This document shows positions 33,740 to 42,400 of a DNA stretch of 64,000 bases, piece by piece. Within the stretch, counting starts at the first letter, position 1. The number at the start of each line of letters is the position of its first letter. Under the pieces are notes generated by a model. It saw nothing but the letters and a program-made list of their open reading frames with translations. It was not told the origin of the DNA and ran no database searches. The translations under genes and the position numbers were made by a program. Source of the DNA: B10-G9 sp963712165 (GTDB lineage: Bacteria > Chloroflexota > Anaerolineae > Anaerolineales > UBA11858); NCBI GenBank assembly GCA_963712165.1, contig CAVQGY010000003.1, forward strand, positions 477,245 to 541,244. Reading direction: 5' to 3'.

Positions 33740-34594
33740 ATGGCGATAAAAATTGTGACAGATTCCACCTGCGATTTGCCGGCTTCAGTCATTGAGGATC
33801 TGGATATCAGTGTTGTTCCGCTGTATATCAATATTGGAGACCAGGGATTCCTGGATGGTATAGAAATCACTCGAACGGAGTTTTATTCGAATCTACCTTC
33901 ATATCCTATTCATCCAACGACAGGCACGCCAGGACCTGATTCTTTTACAAAAGCATTTGATAGGCTTGCCGCCCGGGGCGCCAGCGAGATCATAGCTATT
34001 CATATCTCTGAGAATCTCAGCGCAACCATCAATGTGGCCCGCGCTGCCGCGTTGGAATATAAGAAGATCCCTGTCACTGTGCTGGATTCAGGTCAATTGA
34101 GTATCGGGACCGGTTTTCAAGTGGAGCTTGCTGCAAAATTGGCCCTGCAAGGGAAATCAAAGGAAGAGATTATCCAGGCGGTGAATGACCTCAGGGAGAG
34201 GACTTTTGTAACAGCAGGATTGAACACTCTGGAATTCTTGAGACGCAGCGGCAGGATGAACCGGTTTATGACCGGGATAGGCAGCTTGCTCCATATAAAG
34301 CCCATCCTGACCATGCTCAACGGTCAGCCCGGGTCGGATCGGGTTCGGACCAGCATCCGGGCTGAAAAGCGCTTGATCAGTTTACTGGAAGAGCGTATTC
34401 CCATTGAAAGATTCGCACTGCTGCATACCAATGCTCATGAGAAGGCGGAGCAATTCAAAAATAAGATCAAAACTCTTTTACCTGCTGGAGAGATCTTTTC
34501 GATGGACATCACACCTGTGATCGGCGCTCATCTCGGTCCGGGCGCTGTTGGATATGCGATCGTATCCAAGATATTCGCAGAACGCAAGATATAG
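33740..34594 (+). CDS. DegV family fatty-acid-binding protein
   Basis: A 284-residue DegV/FakB-type protein. The N-terminal pattern IKIVTDSTCDLPASVIEDLD is diagnostic, followed by TSTGTPGP-like PTTGTPGPDSFTKAF, HISENLSATINVARAAA and VLDSGQLSIGTG. FakB proteins bind a fatty acid and present it to the kinase FakA for phosphorylation; FakA is not in the window. It starts 17 bases after the TspO-like gene and probably shares its transcript. The substrate lipid cannot be inferred. Confidence 0.9.
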   Translation: MAIKIVTDSTCDLPASVIEDLDISVVPLYINIGDQGFLDGIEITRTEFYSNLPSYPIHPTTGTPGPDSFTKAFDRLAARGASEIIAIHISENLSATINVARAAALEYKKIPVTVLDSGQLSIGTGFQVELAAKLALQGKSKEEIIQAVNDLRERTFVTAGLNTLEFLRRSGRMNRFMTGIGSLLHIKPILTMLNGQPGSDRVRTSIRAEKRLISLLEERIPIERFALLHTNAHEKAEQFKNKIKTLLPAGEIFSMDITPVIGAHLGPGAVGYAIVSKIFAERKI

Positions 34595-34614
34595 ATCTAG
34601 ACTGAGAGGAAATA

Positions 34615-35499
34615 ATGGAAAATTCAACTGTGCGACAATATTTAGGGGTTTTGATAACTATCTTGCTCGGTCTTGGTGTAGCCCTAGCAGGGAGTCAGGG
34701 GGGATATGAGGTCGGATCGCTTCCTGTATATGCGCTGGGTGTTCTGCTGGCCTTTCTGATCCAGTGGATCGTATTTATCCCTTCCTTCATCAATAAGACG
34801 GAAAAATTCTTTGATCTGACAGGCAGCATTACCTATATCACGGTGATGATCGTTTCCGTTCTGCTCACACCCGAGAGGGATCTCAGGACCTGGACACTGC
34901 TGGTCATGGTTTCCATTTGGGCCATGCGTCTGGGATCCTTCTTGTTTTTGAGGATCAAAAAAGCGGGAGAGGACAGGCGCTTCCGCGAGATCAAAACGTC
35001 CTTTCCACGTTTTCTTCAAACCTGGACGCTGCAAGGCTTGTGGGTGACTTTTTCCCTGGCGGCAGCCCTGATCGTGGTGACATCTCAGAAAAGAGTCCCG
35101 CTGGACATCTATTACGTGATTGGATTGATCATTTGGCTGATTGGTTTCGGAATAGAGGCGATTGCAGATCAGCAGAAGACAAACTTCCGGGAGAATCCAG
35201 CCAATGAAGGCAAATTCATTCAAGAGGGATTGTGGTCCTGGTCACGACATCCCAATTACTTCGGTGAAATCGTGCTCTGGGCAGGAGTGGCAATCATTGC
35301 TTTGCCAGTATTAACCGGCTGGGGTTGGGTTGCGCTGATCTCACCAGTGTTCATCACGATCTTGTTGACCCGCATCAGTGGAGTTCCCATGCTGGAAAAA
35401 AGTGCGGATGAAAAATGGGGTGGTCAGCAGGATTATGAAACCTATAAGAAGAATACTTCAGTTCTAATTCCGCTTCCGCCCAATAAGGAGAAATTATGA
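34615..35499 (+). CDS. DUF1295 (steroid 5-alpha-reductase-like) membrane protein
   Basis: A 294-residue membrane protein of the DUF1295/isoprenylcysteine-methyltransferase-like superfamily. It has about seven transmembrane spans. The conserved C-terminal motif is GLWSWSRHPNYFGEIVLWAG, followed by SPVFITILLTRISGVPMLEK, as in steroid 5-alpha-reductase-like proteins that bind NADPH. FGIEAIADQQKTNFRENP is also characteristic of the family. GAGAGGAAA precedes the ATG, and the stop overlaps the next start. DUF1295 genes recur in LitR/CarH light-response clusters of other bacteria, from memory of that literature. The reaction is unknown. Confidence 0.85.
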   Translation: MENSTVRQYLGVLITILLGLGVALAGSQGGYEVGSLPVYALGVLLAFLIQWIVFIPSFINKTEKFFDLTGSITYITVMIVSVLLTPERDLRTWTLLVMVSIWAMRLGSFLFLRIKKAGEDRRFREIKTSFPRFLQTWTLQGLWVTFSLAAALIVVTSQKRVPLDIYYVIGLIIWLIGFGIEAIADQQKTNFRENPANEGKFIQEGLWSWSRHPNYFGEIVLWAGVAIIALPVLTGWGWVALISPVFITILLTRISGVPMLEKSADEKWGGQQDYETYKKNTSVLIPLPPNKEKL

Positions 35500-35837
35500 T
35501 CCTGCAGATCCTGAAGATCATCGCCGCATTGGCGACAATTCTCACCGGCGTGGTCTCCGTTTTCTGGCCCATGAAGGTCCCTGGTTTTACGGGACTGGAG
35601 CCTCAGGGCGGTCGGGGGATCACTGAAATCCGGACCATCCTGGGCGCCCTCTTCGTGGGGCTGGGATTGGGTGTTCTCTATTTCAACAGCCAGGAACCCT
35701 ACGTCGTTCTGGGCATTACTTACCTGGCGATGGCGCTGGTCCGGGGTATCTCGATCTTTGTTGATCGTTCCCCGGAATCCTCCAATATCATCAGCTTTTT
35801 CGTAGAGCTGGTTTTGGGGATCATTCTCATTATTTGA
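35496..35837 (+). CDS. DUF4345-like small membrane protein
   Basis: A 113-residue membrane protein with about four spans. Family features are the N-terminal LATILTGVVSVFWP, GGRGITEIRTILGALFVGLG and the closing VELVLGIILII. It resembles DUF4345 proteins, whose function is unknown. Start and stop overlap the neighbouring upstream gene by four bases (ATGA), so it is translationally coupled to the DUF1295 gene. It probably acts in the membrane in the same process. Confidence 0.72.
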   Translation: MILQILKIIAALATILTGVVSVFWPMKVPGFTGLEPQGGRGITEIRTILGALFVGLGLGVLYFNSQEPYVVLGITYLAMALVRGISIFVDRSPESSNIISFFVELVLGIILII

Positions 35838-35849
35838 TAAGGTGGACAT

Positions 35850-36182
35850 ATGAATACTGCAAAATGGATCGCAGGTCTGGGGTTATTGGCTATGACAGCC
35901 GTCCTGATCTATGGGTTTGTCATTGGAGATTTTAGCGCAGATGGGGGAGAGATCCTCCAGAATCCATGGGGGATTGTTTCCCTGGTGGATCTGTATACTG
36001 GTTTTATCCTCTTTTCTGCCTGGATCGTCTATCGGGAGAAATCCATCCTGGTGGCAGCATTCTGGGTGGTTTTAATGATGGTCCTGGGATTTTTCACCGC
36101 CAGCCTTTATGTCCTGATGACGCTCTATCGCAGCCAGGGGGATTGGAAAAATTTCTGGATGGGGAAACATGCCAACGGGTAA
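35850..36182 (+). CDS. DUF1475-like small membrane protein
   Basis: A 110-residue membrane protein with three spans, at residues 5-25 (WIAGLGLLAMTAVLIYGFVI), 43-60 and 68-92 (VVLMMVLGFFTASLYVLMTL). The segment NPWGIVSLVDLYTGFILFS between them is a recognisable conserved pattern of the DUF1475 group. The function is unknown. The gene begins 12 bases after the previous stop, and its 3' end overlaps the next gene by 14 bases, continuing the tightly packed membrane-protein run. Confidence 0.72.
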   Translation: MNTAKWIAGLGLLAMTAVLIYGFVIGDFSADGGEILQNPWGIVSLVDLYTGFILFSAWIVYREKSILVAAFWVVLMMVLGFFTASLYVLMTLYRSQGDWKNFWMGKHANG

Positions 36183-36852
36183 AGTCCAGGAACTGTGGGA
36201 GGAACTGAAAAGCGTCTTTTCAGGAAGAGGTGTCAAGCTGCTGGATGCTATACTGCCTGTGGTGATCTTCCTGGCGGCAAATCCCCGTTTGGGGATCCCG
36301 ATAGCCCTGGGTTTGTCTATCGGCACGGCAGCGCTGTTTACGGTCTTCCGTCTGATAAAAAAAGACAACCTGGGTTATGCACTGGGGGGATTGGGAGCTG
36401 TCCTGCTTGCTGCAGCCTTTGCCTTGATCAGCAATTCCGCAGTTGGCTTCTTTTTGCCCGGTTTGATCACCAGCGGCTTGACAGTCATTCTGCTATTGGC
36501 AAGTGCTGTAGTTAGGCGCCCTCTCGCAGCTGTCACAAGCCATCTCACTCGAAGCTGGCCATTGGCCTGGTATTGGCACCCCCGGGTGAGGCCTGCCTAT
36601 AGCGAGGTGACTATCTTCTGGGCAGCAGGCTTTGGGGCCCGCCTGGGTTTGGAATACTGGCTTTTCCAGCAGGGTGCTGCGGGATCCCTGGGTTTGATCC
36701 GCACCGTACTGGGATGGCCGTATACCATTTTATTGTTGATCATCAGTTATCTCTATGGTTTGTGGCGCTTGAGCAAGTTAGCAGGGCCAAGCGTGGAGGA
36801 GTTCCAGTCTGGTAAAAATGCACCTTGGGAAGGACAAAAGCGGGGATTCTGA
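36169..36852 (+). CDS. DUF3159-like membrane protein
   Basis: A 227-residue protein with five or six spans, resembling DUF3159 proteins: KLLDAILPVVIFLAANPRLG near residue 22, AALFTVFRLIKKDN and LASAVVRRPLAAVTSHLTR. VRRPLA followed by a Trp-rich amphipathic stretch is typical of the group. The function is unknown; DUF3159 genes are common in Actinobacteria and Chloroflexota. It overlaps the preceding gene by 14 bases and ends the packed part of the run. The next 108 bases hold a possible weak promoter (TACAATTATCT) before the following gene. Confidence 0.7.
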   Translation: MPTGKVQELWEELKSVFSGRGVKLLDAILPVVIFLAANPRLGIPIALGLSIGTAALFTVFRLIKKDNLGYALGGLGAVLLAAAFALISNSAVGFFLPGLITSGLTVILLLASAVVRRPLAAVTSHLTRSWPLAWYWHPRVRPAYSEVTIFWAAGFGARLGLEYWLFQQGAAGSLGLIRTVLGWPYTILLLIISYLYGLWRLSKLAGPSVEEFQSGKNAPWEGQKRGF

Positions 36853-36960
36853 GACCCAATTTTGAAAATCAATCATTATTCAAGGTTGGCAATCAGCCAA
36901 ACAATCATCTACTTCGATCTCATTTCTTGGCGTACAATTATCTAATGGCAGGAGGTTGGT

Positions 36961-37428
36961 ATGGCAGATATCAGGTCCTACGCGGATTATTTGGCAAGGG
37001 TGAGGATTCCAGTCCGGCTTTCCTGTAGGACAGAATCGGGGTGGCCCTTTGTATTATCTCTCTGGTTCATTTACCGGGACGGATTCATTTATTGTGCTAC
37101 GCAGGATGATGCCCGGATCGTTAAATACCTGGAAAATGAACCCCGTTGTGGTTTTGAGATCGCTGGAGACCTACCTCCTTATTGTGGAATCCGGGGTCAG
37201 GCCAGGGCTCGTGTAGACCGGGAGCAGGGTGCTGAGATCCTTGAGGAGCTCCTGGTCCGTTACCTCAATGGAGTCGAGAGTCCACTGGCAAAAAAGTTAC
37301 TGGCCCAGGCGGACAGGGAGGTTGCCCTGGTGCTTGATCCAGTAAATTGTTTCAGTTGGGATTTTTCAAAACGGATGGAGAGTGTGCTCCCTGATATGCT
37401 GGGATTGACCAATAAAGTATGCCCCTGA
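36961..37428 (+). CDS. Pyridoxamine 5'-phosphate oxidase-family flavoprotein
   Basis: A 155-residue split-barrel protein of the PPOX superfamily, which usually binds FMN, F420 or haem. The barrel shows strands such as VRLSCRTESGWPFVLSLWFI, DGFIYCATQDDARIVKYL and GIRGQARARVDREQG. It is too divergent to assign a ligand. GGAGG five bases before the ATG supports the start. It lies between the DUF3159 gene and the redoxin/photolyase pair, and is possibly part of the same light- or stress-responsive transcript. Confidence 0.75.
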   Translation: MADIRSYADYLARVRIPVRLSCRTESGWPFVLSLWFIYRDGFIYCATQDDARIVKYLENEPRCGFEIAGDLPPYCGIRGQARARVDREQGAEILEELLVRYLNGVESPLAKKLLAQADREVALVLDPVNCFSWDFSKRMESVLPDMLGLTNKVCP

Positions 37429-37482
37429 ATTGATTGGAAGGTATATTTGTGAGGTGTTCGAATTCATACGATAGGGTAGAAA

Positions 37483-37959
37483 ATGCCAAAGGTACAAATC
37501 GATTCACCAGCTCCCGAGATCAGTCTGGATGATTTTATGGGGAGAAAGATAAGTTTGAGGGAGTATCGCGGCAAGGCTGTCATCCTTGTCTTCAACAGGG
37601 GTTTCCTTTGACCGTTTTGCCAGCGACATATGGCGCAGTTGCGCGATGACTATCCTGAATTCACATCCCGAAATGCCGAGATCCTGGTGGTTGGTCCGGA
37701 GAATAAAGCAGCTTTTAGAAAATACTTTGAAGAGAACGATCTGCCGTTTGTGGGCCTGCCGGATCCGTCTCACAGTGTGCTGAAGTTGTATGGGCAAGAA
37801 GTAAGATTATTCAAGTTTGGACGCATGCCCGCGATGCTGATCGTTGATCCTCTCGGACAGGTAAGATTTGTTCATTACGGACACGAGATGTCGGATATTC
37901 CGGCTAATGCTGAAGTGCTGGAGACCCTGGATGCCATCAATCTGGAGTTTGGTGCCTGA
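37483..37959 (+). CDS. Redoxin with in-frame TGA, probable selenoprotein
   Basis: Read through one TGA (37609-37611, codon 43), the frame gives a 158-residue thioredoxin-fold, peroxiredoxin-like protein. It begins MPKVQIDSPAPEISLDDFMG; the active-site region reads VFNRGFL-U-PFCQRHMAQL, then EILVVGPENKAAFRKYFEE and a closing VDPLGQVRFVHYGHEM. Relatives have Cys at the TGA position (RGxxCPxCRRH), so the codon aligns exactly with the catalytic cysteine, giving a U-x-x-C motif. Both sides are conserved and in the same frame, which argues against a pseudogene. A stem-loop suitable as a bacterial SECIS follows the TGA. No sel genes are in the window. AGGGTAGAAA precedes the ATG, and the stop overlaps the photolyase start. 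Confidence 0.82.
37609..37650 (+). promoter_or_regulatory. Candidate bacterial SECIS element
   Basis: After the TGA, a GCGC-AGTT-GCGC stem-loop (37633-37644) places a four-base apical loop, with G at its second position, 25 bases after the codon. An outer CAT/ATG pairing can extend it across a small internal loop. These values fall in the range I recall for bacterial SECIS elements (loop 16-37 bases from UGA, G in the first two loop bases). Confidence 0.55.
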
Positions 37960-39302
37960 TGTCATCTATCTGGTGGATTCGCAGGGATCTCCGGCTTCAT
38001 GATAATAAGGCCCTCCTGGAAGCATTAAAGAACCCTCCGATCCTGCCTGTTTTCATTCTAGACCCGCGCTTGCTCTTATCTGCCCCGGATCGGCGGCAGG
38101 ACTTCCTTTTCCAAAATCTCCACCAGCTCAGGGCGGATCTGCAGGCTCGGGGATCCTACCTGATTATCAGGCATGGAAAACCCGTTGATGTCCTCCAGGA
38201 GTTAATGGAAGAAAGTGGGGCCCAGCAAATATACGCCGAGGAGGATTATACGCCGTATGCTCGATTGAGGAGTGTGTTGGTAGGAGGTTGCCTGCCACTG
38301 AAACTGGTCCAGGGACAGCTGGGCATACATCCCCTGGGTGCCTTAAAAGCGAACGGCAAACCTTACCAGGTTTACACCCCGTTTAAGAAGAACTGGTTAG
38401 CCCTGCGAACCAGGGTTGATCTCATCCCAGCGCCTGATAATATCCCATCCATACCCGGCATCCTGTCTGCTGATCTGCCTTCAGGTAAAAATGACCCTCA
38501 CTTTCCTCCGGGAGAGTATGCTGCCCGGGAGAGGTTAGCTGTTTTTTTGAGTGGTCCAGTTGAGGCTTACCAAAGAGCCAGGGATCGGATGGATCAAGAT
38601 GGTACCAGCCAACTTTCCCCCTATTTCCATTTAGGTGTTCTGGGTTTAAGGACAGCCTATCATTACGCCCTGGAAGCATATGCAGATGGTTCGGCCGAAC
38701 CAGGGATTCGGACCTGGTTGGAAGAGTTGATCTGGCGGGAATTTTATATCCATATCCTGTTTCATTTTCCAGAATCCCGAATACAGAATTTTAGATCCCA
38801 ATATGATTCTCTTATCTGGAGGAACGACTCCGGTGAATTTGAAGCCTGGAAAGCCGGACGGACAGGATATCCCATTGTGGATGCAGGGATGAGACAGCTC
38901 AGGGCGACAGGCTGGATGCACAACCGGGCCCGGATGATCACAGCATCTTTCCTGGTGAAGCACCTCTTGATAGACTGGCGTTGGGGAGAACGGTGGTTCA
39001 GGGAATCCTTATTGGATGGAGACCTGGCAGCCAATATTGGGGGTTGGCAGTGGGTGGCTGGAACCGGGACTGATGCGGCTCCCTATTTCAGGATCTTCAA
39101 CCCAATTTTGCAGGGCAAAAAATATGATCCAGAGGGGGTTTATGTTCGCCGTTGGGTGCCTGAATTGGCTGATCTGGATCGTTCTGCAGTGCATGCGCCC
39201 TGGGAAAAAGACTTGAAGGTGGAAGGGTATCCAAAACCACTTGTCGATCATAAAGAGGCTAGAGAGCGAGCCCTGATCACTTACCAGGCCTGCAGGGGCT
39301 GA
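37959..39302 (+). CDS. phr: Class I deoxyribodipyrimidine photolyase
   Basis: A 447-residue photolyase/cryptochrome protein that repairs UV-induced pyrimidine dimers using blue light. The N-terminal antenna domain starts IWWIRRDLRLHDNKALLEA. The FAD-binding helical domain has ELIWREFYIHILFHFPES, GRTGYPIVDAGMRQLRATGW, MHNRARMITASFLVKHLLID and the Trp-rich DGDLAANIGGWQWVAGTGTD, then YFRIFNP, all typical of class I CPD photolyases. The ATG overlaps the stop of the redoxin gene (TGATG), so the two are coupled. Photolyase is the most common target of LitR/CarH regulators, which supports light control of this set. Confidence 0.95.
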   Translation: MSSIWWIRRDLRLHDNKALLEALKNPPILPVFILDPRLLLSAPDRRQDFLFQNLHQLRADLQARGSYLIIRHGKPVDVLQELMEESGAQQIYAEEDYTPYARLRSVLVGGCLPLKLVQGQLGIHPLGALKANGKPYQVYTPFKKNWLALRTRVDLIPAPDNIPSIPGILSADLPSGKNDPHFPPGEYAARERLAVFLSGPVEAYQRARDRMDQDGTSQLSPYFHLGVLGLRTAYHYALEAYADGSAEPGIRTWLEELIWREFYIHILFHFPESRIQNFRSQYDSLIWRNDSGEFEAWKAGRTGYPIVDAGMRQLRATGWMHNRARMITASFLVKHLLIDWRWGERWFRESLLDGDLAANIGGWQWVAGTGTDAAPYFRIFNPILQGKKYDPEGVYVRRWVPELADLDRSAVHAPWEKDLKVEGYPKPLVDHKEARERALITYQACRG

Positions 39303-39496
39303 TCAAATTGCGCATAGCCATTACATTCTCTGGCTTGTCAAAAGAGCCCTTTGGATCAAGGAGCACCGGGCGGAGATCGGAGAGGGTCTGAACTTATTCG
39401 AGGATCCAGGTATCAAGGTTGAGCTGCAGGAGTTATTTATTACGCTATAATAACTATGAAATTTCCCCTAGGAATAATTATAAATCTGGTGATATT

Positions 39497-42400
39497 GTGA
39501 GTAATTTCCAGTCTTCCGCACTATCTGCGAATCTACAGGAAACTCAAGGCCCGATTGAAATCCCCTCTGAACAGCTTAATTTGTTGAATATAACGAAAAA
39601 CTTGTATGGCGTGAACAAACGCGTCAACGAGTTCTTGACCGAGCTAAATCATCCTTATGCCAATTGGGATTTGGTGATAGAGGGACTGCGGTTAACCTCC
39701 CTCAGTTATCTGCATTATTTTTTGGATCATGAAGAAAATCTCAGTGCTATATCGATTTTGGTAGATATTTTTAAGAGGGCATATGTGGGGGATATGCCAA
39801 GAAAAAATGAGTTAGAACTGCTGCGGACCACACTGGAATTCCTTGGCAAGCTTTTAGAGACCGAGCATCCCGATTCGTTTGATATTTATGTCGGGGATAT
39901 GTTGGAATACTTAAAGGCAGTCTTTCAGAAAGCCCCTGGCCTTTGCCAGGGAAGATCAACCCTGTTTAATCGATATTGCCAGACATTCTTCCCTATTGAG
40001 AGATTCAACCATGCATACTTCAACCTCTTTAAGCAATCGCTCCTAGTGACCTATCAGTGTTGGCTCGACCACTGTGATCTATCTCAATGGTATTGCGATA
40101 ACAGGAATCTGTTCTCAGCCGAATCTAATTATCAAGAGATATTGGAATCACTGGCTCCCGGTGTCTGGCAGGGGCTAACGGAAAAGGCTGAGGCGGCAGA
40201 GACAGCTGAGGACTTAATTGCCCTGCCAGACTATAAAACCCTCGTAGATCAAGCATTATGTACGATCCAGAAAATCGAAGAGGCCGCTGATCGGGCCCAG
40301 TTCCTGCTGTACATGGTAGACAGTGAGACTTTTAGCAATTACGAACACTGGCTTATGTCGGATCTGGTTGCCTGTCTGCGGGCGTTGGAGTCCAGTGATG
40401 AAATGGTTCTCATCAATTTCATCCCCCGATTCTTCGCGCTTCTTAAACGGCACCAATTCAAGCAAAAATCGATTGCCCTAAATTGTGCTTATACGCTAGG
40501 TGAAACATTAGCTAACCGCGAGGAAAGCCAACTGCTGGATGTCTTCATCACTCATTTGATCGAATATCCTTTCGAAGCGCCGGAAATTTATGGTGTAACA
40601 GATCAATGGGAAGTATTGATCAATCCTAATCATTTACCTCATGTGCGCTTGTTAATGCATTTGGTCAATATCGATCCTTCCCGATTTCGAAGATTATTAT
40701 CAGCCCTCGTGCTCCAGGTTGCGATCCAGGGCTTGTTCATCAAGGACACGGATCTCTTTCAGAAGGAAGTTTCCAAGTTGTTGAATGCCAAAATCGGTCC
40801 GGTCTACCAAAAGGTCAAACAGCTCTCCCGCATGCTTCCGATCTATTTTACAGAAATCGGATCTGAGGGAGAGCTCAGGGATGTCTCAACTGAGATAGAC
40901 CAACTCCAGGCCCGCAAGGATCCTCTGATCCATTTTCTAAGGAAACTTAGCCACGTTGAGAGTAATAATACTCAAGTGGAGTTCACTCGAGAGATTATCG
41001 GTTATTGGACAACGGGGGATAAAGGGCCCTTAGAGCCCTGGCTCCCACCGGAAATTTTCACTGCCCTGGAGTCGGAAGGAGAATTATTTGATGACGTGCA
41101 TTCTATCTTCAAATCACTGGATCATACCCTAAACTATCCATCCTATCTAGAGTTGGATTACGAAATAATCGAAAAGCAAATTGAGGCCCAAAACAATATT
41201 CCTGAAACTGAGAAGAGAAGAGCAAATTTACTGGTCAGGCTGTACAAGCTGCTGGAGCAAAAATACTCATTTGTAACAGAGGACATCGCCAGCTGGATAA
41301 GCCGGTCTGTACTGGTTAAAGACCAGCTTGCTGAAAGTTTCTTGAGCTCTCTGGATGAAGGGAATCCATTAGCCATCCTACACGCCACTCTGGATGTTCT
41401 GGAAGGTTTAAAAGAGATCATTCTCGACCCGGCGCCAAGTTCTAGCGATGAGAGGATTTATTATAAAAGGCATATCGCTGCCGGTATTCCCTCGATGTAC
41501 GGTGCCTATCGAGAAAGAAAATTCGAAGCTCTGGGCATGACTTTCCGTTTGGAAAAATTGGCTCGAAGCCTATTTGCTGATCTTGTGTCAACGGTCAATC
41601 TCACTTATGTGACCAAAAATACCCTGATGGATATCCACCTGATCTTGGGACTGCTTGTGCGGGCTCTGGAAATTGATGGCATGACATCGGCATCCTTGAA
41701 GAATAATATCAACCTGCTGGCTATGGGATTACAGGCCCAGGGTTTTTCTGTAGACCAATTCGTCAATGTTTTCCAGTATATTGCCGGAGATGTCAATGAG
41801 ATCACTAACCGATATGTATTGAATGTGCATACGGGAAACCTGGAGGCGATCCTGGAGCACCTTCCCCAATCCGATCCGGATAATTCTCACCTGGACGACA
41901 GCAGTTTCAGTCTATCTGAGAGAGTCCTTCGGGGGTTGATAACTAGCTGTTTTGGGCTCCAGGACCTAGATGATCTGGTCGGAAAGGTACTTGTGGCAAT
42001 GACTAATATGCGACAGTACCTTGACGATCAAATGCAAACGCTGTTGATGAGTTATGATCCTTACCGGTTACTGAGTACGATCCATGGGGAGGAGAATCCT
42101 TATGATGATCCCCTTCACCTAGGCAGCAAGGGATTCTTTTTAAAGCGACTGGGTTTGTTTGGGCTCCCAGTGCCTGAAGGCTTTATCGTTACCACAGAGC
42201 TTTTTCGCTGCCAACGGGCAATGAATTATGATCCATTCCAGGAGGATACAAGGTGCCGGATCCAGGAATATTTAGCTGCCCTGGAGACAATCAGCGGAAA
42301 AAGATTTGGAAAAGTGAATACTCCACTGCTGCTATCTGTACGCAGCAGCTCGGTCATGTCCATGCCGGGCATGATGAGCACATTCTTAAATGTCGGACTG

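Noticed and set aside
37630..37959. A separate short gene beginning after the TGA at 37609
   Set aside because: It would start without a ribosome-binding site in the middle of a conserved redoxin fold; the upstream in-frame part is conserved and has its own ribosome-binding site.
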